Source: DASVTR01 sp033855775
Lineage (GTDB): Bacteria; Acidobacteriota; Blastocatellia; Pyrinomonadales; Pyrinomonadaceae
NCBI GenBank assembly: GCA_033855775.1
Contig: JAWVFT010000132.1
Coordinates: 26,384 to 90,383, forward strand
Reading direction: 5' to 3'
DNA: 64,000 nt
Shown here: in pieces, positions 59,515 through 64,000 of the stretch
Layout of the letters: each line of letters opens with the position of its first letter
Numbering within the stretch: position 1 is the stretch's first letter
Program-made: the position numbers and the translations under genes
Notes under the pieces: model-generated
Databases searched by the model: none
Seen by the model: the letters and a program-made list of their open reading frames with translations, nothing else
Told to the model about the DNA's origin: nothing

Positions 59515-60684
59515 TTGAGGGAGCGGCTGCCCGGTTTGCACATCGCCATTGACGCGCACGCTGTCGGCTCCGGCCTTGCCGGCAACGAGAGCTACGTCAC
59601 AAATCTGATTGAAGCCCTGGCCGAAGAGGCGGCACATCGCTACACGCTCTACGTCACGAAGCGCGAGGCCGTGGAGCGTTACAGCGGACGCTGGCCGCAC
59701 GTCTCCGTGCGCCTGACGCAGCCGCACACGCCGCTCGTCAGGATACCTTTGACGCTTTCGGCTGAGTTGCGTCGTCGCCCGGTTGACCTGCTGCATGTGC
59801 AGTACACTGCGCCGCCGTTTGCGCCGTGTCCGGTGGTCGCCACGATTCACGATTTATCGTTCGAGCATCTGCCTTTGACGTTCAAGCGGCGGAGCCGCAT
59901 GCAGCTTCGCCTGACGGTGCGACGCACGGCGCGCTTAGCAGCGCACATCATCACTTCTTCAGACTATTCGCGCGACGATATAGTCAAAACATACGGTATC
60001 GCGCCGGAGCGCGTGAGCGTGACGCCGCTGGCTGCGCCCGCGCACTTCGCTCCGGTGACGGACGGGCTTGAGTTAGAGCGTGTGCGCGAGCGTTATCATC
60101 TGGCGGGCGATTACGTATTGGCTGTCGGCTCGATTCAGCCGCGCAAGAATCTGGCGCGATTGATTGCGGCTTACGCATTGTTGCGGCGAACGCGAGGCGA
60201 TGGCAGCGTGCCGCGTCTGGTCATCGTCGGCAAGCGCGCATGGTTGTACGGCGAGACGTTGAAGGCCGTGGAGGCGCACGGTCTCCATAATTTTGTGACT
60301 TTCACGGGGTATGTATCAGCGGCAGACTTGCCCGCTCTGTATACAGGCGCGCTCTGTTTCGTTTACCCTTCATACTTTGAGGGCTTCGGCTTGCCGCCGC
60401 TCGAAGCGATGCAATGCGGGGCGCCTGTGATTGCGGGCGGGCTGACGAGTTTGCCGGAGGTGTTGGGCGACGCGGGCGTGCTGGTTGACCCTTTTGACGA
60501 GCGGGCCATTGCGACGGCTATCGCGCGGCTGATTGATGACGAAGAGTTGCGCGTGTCGCTCCGGCGCAAAGGGTTGATACGCGCGCGGCTGTTCAACTGG
60601 CGCAGGACGGCGCGACTAACGCTTGAGGCATACGAGCGTGCTATCAAGGAAGGGGGAAAAGCAAGGATGAAGGCGGGGCGATAA
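59515..60684 (+). CDS. Glycosyltransferase family 4
   Basis: The 389-residue product starts at TTG 59515 and has HIAIDAHAVGSGLAGNESYV near the N-terminus, VLAVGSIQPRKNLARLIAAY at the linker, and FVYPSYFEGFGLPPLEAMQC with the donor-binding E-x7-E pattern. It closely follows the mannosyl/glucosyl GT4 pattern. No ribosome site is obvious. The next gene begins within 80 bp and is also GT4, so the two may form a small surface-sugar operon apart from the main cluster. Confidence 0.9.
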   Translation: MRERLPGLHIAIDAHAVGSGLAGNESYVTNLIEALAEEAAHRYTLYVTKREAVERYSGRWPHVSVRLTQPHTPLVRIPLTLSAELRRRPVDLLHVQYTAPPFAPCPVVATIHDLSFEHLPLTFKRRSRMQLRLTVRRTARLAAHIITSSDYSRDDIVKTYGIAPERVSVTPLAAPAHFAPVTDGLELERVRERYHLAGDYVLAVGSIQPRKNLARLIAAYALLRRTRGDGSVPRLVIVGKRAWLYGETLKAVEAHGLHNFVTFTGYVSAADLPALYTGALCFVYPSYFEGFGLPPLEAMQCGAPVIAGGLTSLPEVLGDAGVLVDPFDERAIATAIARLIDDEELRVSLRRKGLIRARLFNWRRTARLTLEAYERAIKEGGKARMKAGR

Positions 60685-60762
60685 GGGATGGAAGCGTGGC
60701 TACCCGCGTCTGGTAGTTGCGCGGTCGTCGCAGGCGTCGCCGTTTTCGAGCTTAGAGGACAG

Positions 60763-62040
60763 ATGCGGATTGCGATTCTTGGAACGCGGGGCATCCCGGC
60801 CAGCTATGGCGGCTTTGAAACGTTCGCGGAGCATCTCTCGACGCGGCTCGTCGAGCGCGGCCACGATGTCACCGTCTATTGTCGTTCACATTACGTCTCG
60901 CCGCGCCAGTTGCAGTATCACGGCGTTCGTCTCAAAGTCCTGCCGACCATTCGCCACAAGTACTTCGACACGGTAGTTCATAGTTTTCTCTCTGCATTGT
61001 GGGCCGTGCCCGCGCGTTACGACGCCGCCTTGATATGCAACGCGGCCAACGCGCCGTTCGCTCCCATCCTGAGGTGGACAGGCACGCCCGTCGCGCTCAA
61101 CGTTGACGGCCTTGAGCACAAGCGCAAGAAGTGGAACTGGCTAGGGCGCCGCTACTACCTGATGGCCGAGCGGCTTGCGACCTTCCTGCCGAACCGCATC
61201 GTCACGGACGCCCGCGTGATACAGGAATACTACCGCGCGCACTACAACGCGGACTCCACGATGATTGCGTACGGCGCGGACGTTGAGCGCAGGCCGGATC
61301 CCTTGACCGTGCGCCACTGGCGCGTCGAGCCGCAACGCTACGTGCTCTATGTCTCTCGGCTTGAGCCGGAGAACAACGCGCATCTTGTCATCGAAGCTTT
61401 CAAGAAAGTTCGCACATCTCACAAGCTGTTGATTGTCGGCGACGCGCCCTACGCGCACGACTACATAGAAGAGTTGCGCGAGCGTGCGGGGCGCGACAAA
61501 CGCATCATCTTCACGGGCTTCGTCTTCGGCAAAGAGTACAGAGCCTTGCAGCAGAACGCTTATTGTTATGTCCACGCCACGGAAGTCGGCGGCACGCACC
61601 CCGCGCTGCTCGAAGCGATGGGCTACGGCAACTGCGTGCTGACGCTCGCCACTCCCGAAAACGTCGAAGTCGTAGGCGAAGCGGGCATCCCCTACACCGA
61701 CGAGAACGATCTCGCGGCCAAACTCCAAAGAGTCCTGCGCGACGGCTCGCTGGTCAACGCCTACCGCACACGCGCGCAGGCTCGCATCAAGCAATTTTAC
61801 GACTGGGAGCACGTCGTTGACCGCTACGAGCAACTCTTCGCGGAGATGTGCGGCCAGGCACACGCCCGCGCCCCCGAACACGCCCGCGCGCAGCCCGAAC
61901 TCGTCGCCACGCAACCTGAGACACCGGCCGCGCAGCCCCAACACGCAGCCGCGCTGCCCGAACCTGTCGCCGCGCAGCTTGAGCCAGCCGCCGCGCAAGC
62001 TCAAGCCGCGCACGCAGCCGCGCGCAACCACACCGCCTAG
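60763..62040 (+). CDS. GT4 glycosyltransferase with Ala/Pro heptad tail
   Basis: ATG 60763 follows AGAGGACAG. The product has the DUF1972-type N-terminus MRIAILGTRGIPASYGGFET, the GT-B linker YVLYVSRLEPENNAHLVI and VHATEVGGTHPALLEAMGYG, as in rhamnosyltransferase-like GT4 enzymes. The last 60 of 425 residues are heptads such as PETPAAQ, PQHAAAL and PEPVAAQ. The 21-bp unit goes on in the same frame for 18 more units past TAG, with stops at fixed positions, so the tail was probably longer once. Confidence 0.88.
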   Translation: MRIAILGTRGIPASYGGFETFAEHLSTRLVERGHDVTVYCRSHYVSPRQLQYHGVRLKVLPTIRHKYFDTVVHSFLSALWAVPARYDAALICNAANAPFAPILRWTGTPVALNVDGLEHKRKKWNWLGRRYYLMAERLATFLPNRIVTDARVIQEYYRAHYNADSTMIAYGADVERRPDPLTVRHWRVEPQRYVLYVSRLEPENNAHLVIEAFKKVRTSHKLLIVGDAPYAHDYIEELRERAGRDKRIIFTGFVFGKEYRALQQNAYCYVHATEVGGTHPALLEAMGYGNCVLTLATPENVEVVGEAGIPYTDENDLAAKLQRVLRDGSLVNAYRTRAQARIKQFYDWEHVVDRYEQLFAEMCGQAHARAPEHARAQPELVATQPETPAAQPQHAAALPEPVAAQLEPAAAQAQAAHAAARNHTA

Positions 62041-62418
62041 CCGGAACCGCACAACGCATAACGCGAACAGCCCAGCCCATAGCAGGAACAGCGCAACGCA
62101 TAAGAGAAACAGCGCGAGGCGCCGCTACGCTTCGACGCGGCCCGCTTCCAACTCATCGCGGCGTGCCGAAAGACGCGCGCGGCAAGTAGAGATATAACTG
62201 CGGCGCTTGTAGAAGCGGCTGCGGCTCTCCCGCAAGCCGCTGCGGCGCTTATAAAAACGACTGCGGCGCTCCTGAAAGCCTTCGCGGTGCCCGAAAAACC
62301 TCCCGCGGCACCCGAATAATCGGTCGCGGCAGGCAAATAATCGGTCGCGGCACCTGAATAATTGGCTGCGGTGCCGCTAAAAATGGCTGCGACACCGACA
62401 AAATCGGGCGCGGCAAGC
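62041..62418 (+). repeat. 21-bp repeats continuing the glycosyltransferase tail out of frame of life
   Basis: Eighteen 21-bp units follow the TAG in exact register with the protein heptads. Ala-Ala codons (GCGGCG, GCGGCA, GCGGCT) fall at heptad positions 5-6 in most units, while TAA or TAG occurs at position 7 in the first three and at position 2 in units 14-16. Confidence 0.85.
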
Positions 62419-62800
62419 CGCCATCCGGGCCTTGCGTTGTTGTAAGTGATTGCTGCGAGTGAGGTTTGCCGTTAGCGCCGGAAATCGAGCCTGACGGAGG
62501 GCGGGTCATCCTTCCTCTTGCATGTAAATCATGCGCCGCGCGCCGCCTTTGGCCCGCCGCGCGCGGCGGGCGGAGAGGTTCACGCCGCCGGAAGGGTTTC
62601 CAAGCTGAGCCATCAGGCTTCGCTGGCGATTCGCTTTCAGGATGATTCTGTAATTATTCCCGTAAGCTTTCCGCTTTGGAAGCTTATGCTGCCAAAATGC
62701 TCGACAAGCTTTTGCTACCACAAACCAGGCATCTGATAGCGCTTCTCGCTTGTCTGAGAGCCGCTTCGACCGAACTCCAGCGACTAGCCGCGCGCCGTTT
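62419..62800. other. Intergenic, no supported gene
   Basis: The stretch holds a GC-rich hairpin (CCGCCGCGCGCGGCGGG area near 62560) and a short minus-strand Arg-rich frame ending near 62509 without a good ribosome site. Composition falls toward the right edge of the window. Confidence 0.5.
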
Positions 62801-63304
62801 TCAGGTCAGTTCATCTAAGGTTAGTTGGTTAGCCGTCAGCGGATCAACGCCACCGGGAAGACTCAAGAGATAACCTTTGACCGGCAACATATGAATGTCG
62901 ACCATTTTCTCGATAAACTTATCTACCTGCGCTTTGTGTGCTGCGCGTTCGTCAGCCGGGTCAGGGTTCGGCCCAAGCAGTCCGAATTCCCTGTACGCCC
63001 CGCAATCCCTGTGTTCCAGAATAATTATGCCGCTCTCTATTTGGTGAAGCCGTCTCGCCAGATTTAAATGGTCGAGAAAGGTTTCTCGCCAGTGTGGCTT
63101 CTGTTCGACGACTGCTCCAAGCGCCGCCCCCGCCAAAGCCACATGATCGTACTTCCAGCCACCCATGTATTGGGCGATCAAACGAAGGAAACGGAAGTCC
63201 ATGCAAGTCAGCAAGAGATAGTCCGCGTCGTGCGGCTCCTTGCGGGCAGGCAAGCCGTTGAGATATTCAGTCAAGTCGCTCAAATTCGTGTCGTCTGTCT
63301 GCAT
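62801..63304 (-). CDS. Beta-carbonic-anhydrase-like protein
   Basis: ATG 63304 follows AAGGAGGCTCTTG. The 167-residue protein has LLTCMDFRFLRLIAQYMGG (C-x-D-x-R) and IIILEHRDCGAYREFG (H-x-x-C), the zinc-ligand pattern of beta-carbonic anhydrases. It is shorter than most. Reversible hydration of carbon dioxide is the family reaction; activity here is likely but not certain because the remaining sequence is divergent. It is monocistronic. Confidence 0.75.
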   Translation of the reverse strand: MQTDDTNLSDLTEYLNGLPARKEPHDADYLLLTCMDFRFLRLIAQYMGGWKYDHVALAGAALGAVVEQKPHWRETFLDHLNLARRLHQIESGIIILEHRDCGAYREFGLLGPNPDPADERAAHKAQVDKFIEKMVDIHMLPVKGYLLSLPGGVDPLTANQLTLDELT

Positions 63305-63739
63305 CAAGAGCCTCCTTAGTAACAGAGCTTCTGCTACGAAACCCTAAACAGTCTCCCAGAGGATATTGCCTAAAACTCCCGCCTTGTAATCAGTAAGATG
63401 AGACTAAACCCTTGGAAAGGAATCCGTGCCGGATGGGAAAACACATACTATTACTTATTCTGAGCAAAGTACAGAAAACCTCACTTTTAATTCTACAAAG
63501 AACCTTTTTGTGGAGTTAAGCCCTACTCAAAATATAGATAGAGTTTTGCTGAGGAGAGCGGTAAAAGTGCCTCCCCGGCGGGAGTAGGGGCGTTATGCTG
63601 GTGTGCGCGGCTTGGTTGCGTGCCTTGCTCCAATATAAGAACATGGTAGGGGTTATCTGAATGCAGCGACAAAGAAACTTGCAGAAAGCATTGCGAGCGA
63701 GCTGAAACTAGCTGGAGAAAATAACTAGGCGGAGGAATT
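63305..63739. other. Intergenic, no supported gene
   Basis: This 435-bp stretch before the last gene is AT-richer than the core genome. I see no coding frame with a ribosome site and no RNA gene. Confidence 0.5.
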
Positions 63740-64000
63740 ATGAAACAGAAAATAAGCTTTGAACGTGATGGGTTGAGCCTAGTAGGCAACCTGTTTACTC
63801 CAGATAATTTTGATGAAAACGGCCACTACAATGCGATTATCGTAGAAGGTTCATTCACATCCGTGAAAGAGCAAATGCCGGGAACGTATGCGCAGAAGTT
63901 TGCCAAGGAAGGGTTTGTTGTCCTTGCGTTCGACTATAGCCACTATGGGGAGAGCGAAGGTAAGCCTCGGCAACTTGAATCTCCTGCCGAAAAACTGAGC
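63740..64000 (+). CDS. Alpha/beta hydrolase (partial, N-terminal part)
   Basis: ATG 63740 follows GGCGGAGGAATT. The 87 residues visible read MKQKISFERDGLSLVGNLFT and VVLAFDYSHYGESEGKPR, the start of an alpha/beta hydrolase of the dienelactone-hydrolase or YcjY type, with the usual DxSxxGxSxG loop. The nucleophile lies outside the window. Its base composition is lower in GC than the core genes at 55-60 kb. Confidence 0.8.
   Translation, partial: MKQKISFERDGLSLVGNLFTPDNFDENGHYNAIIVEGSFTSVKEQMPGTYAQKFAKEGFVVLAFDYSHYGESEGKPRQLESPAEKLS

Noticed and set aside
62506..62640. A small Arg-rich minus-strand gene
   Set aside because: It lacks a convincing ribosome site and overlaps a GC-rich hairpin.

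Overview
The window reads as a GC-rich bacterial chromosome carrying a lower-GC accessory island. Gene content and style (large exopolysaccharide cluster with several asparagine synthases, TPR-Fis regulators, S8 peptidase with short C-terminal repeats, abundant period-7 intergenic repeats) suggest an Acidobacteriota member, perhaps Blastocatellia. This is inferred from general resemblance, not from a marker-gene search.

Region 1 (1-34.3 kb) is a cell-surface polysaccharide locus, nearly all on the + strand. It holds the end of a heparinase-like gene, three divergent asnB-type amidotransferases, a Wzx-type flippase, GT4, GT2, GT28, GT39 and DUF354-type transferases, several SAM methyltransferases, a sugar-nucleotide epimerase, a polyprenyl glycosylphosphotransferase that would start the repeat unit, and an O-antigen-ligase-like protein. 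It is interrupted by a minus-strand TPR-Fis-receiver regulator divergent from a tiny secreted peptide, and by an exported M20 peptidase. An exported S8 peptidase with 19 hexapeptide repeats follows at 34.4-36.5 kb.

Region 2 (about 36.5-49.5 kb) is accessory and AT-richer. It holds two SWIM-zinc-finger DDE transposases and the stump of a third, two XRE regulators sharing one control layout, two proteasome-beta-like Ntn hydrolases (one in an operon with a Panacea/SocA-like protein), a DUF1883 pair, a Cas4-like nuclease with a small zinc protein, an orphan Phd/YefM antitoxin and several small membrane or zinc proteins. Its non-coding DNA is unusual: clustered palindromes and doublets, a dispersed hairpin with core CAGGGTCGAG, a fragment like the 3' end of tmRNA, and several strong intrinsic terminators.

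Region 3 (49.5-64 kb) returns to GC-rich DNA. A receiver-like protein is followed by DnaA-box-like palindromes and a 21-bp tandem array, then a helical protein, a sigma54 activator with TPRs, and the conserved block ffh-rpsP-khpA-rimM-trmD-rplS-rnhB. Two more GT4 enzymes follow; the second ends in alanine heptads whose 21-bp periodicity continues in frame for 18 units past its stop codon. The right edge holds a beta-carbonic-anhydrase-like gene and the start of an alpha/beta hydrolase.

The most unusual items are the palindrome-rich stretch at 44.0-45.5 kb, the Panacea-proteasome operon, the two XRE genes with start-codon inverted repeats, and the period-7 and period-21 repeat families.
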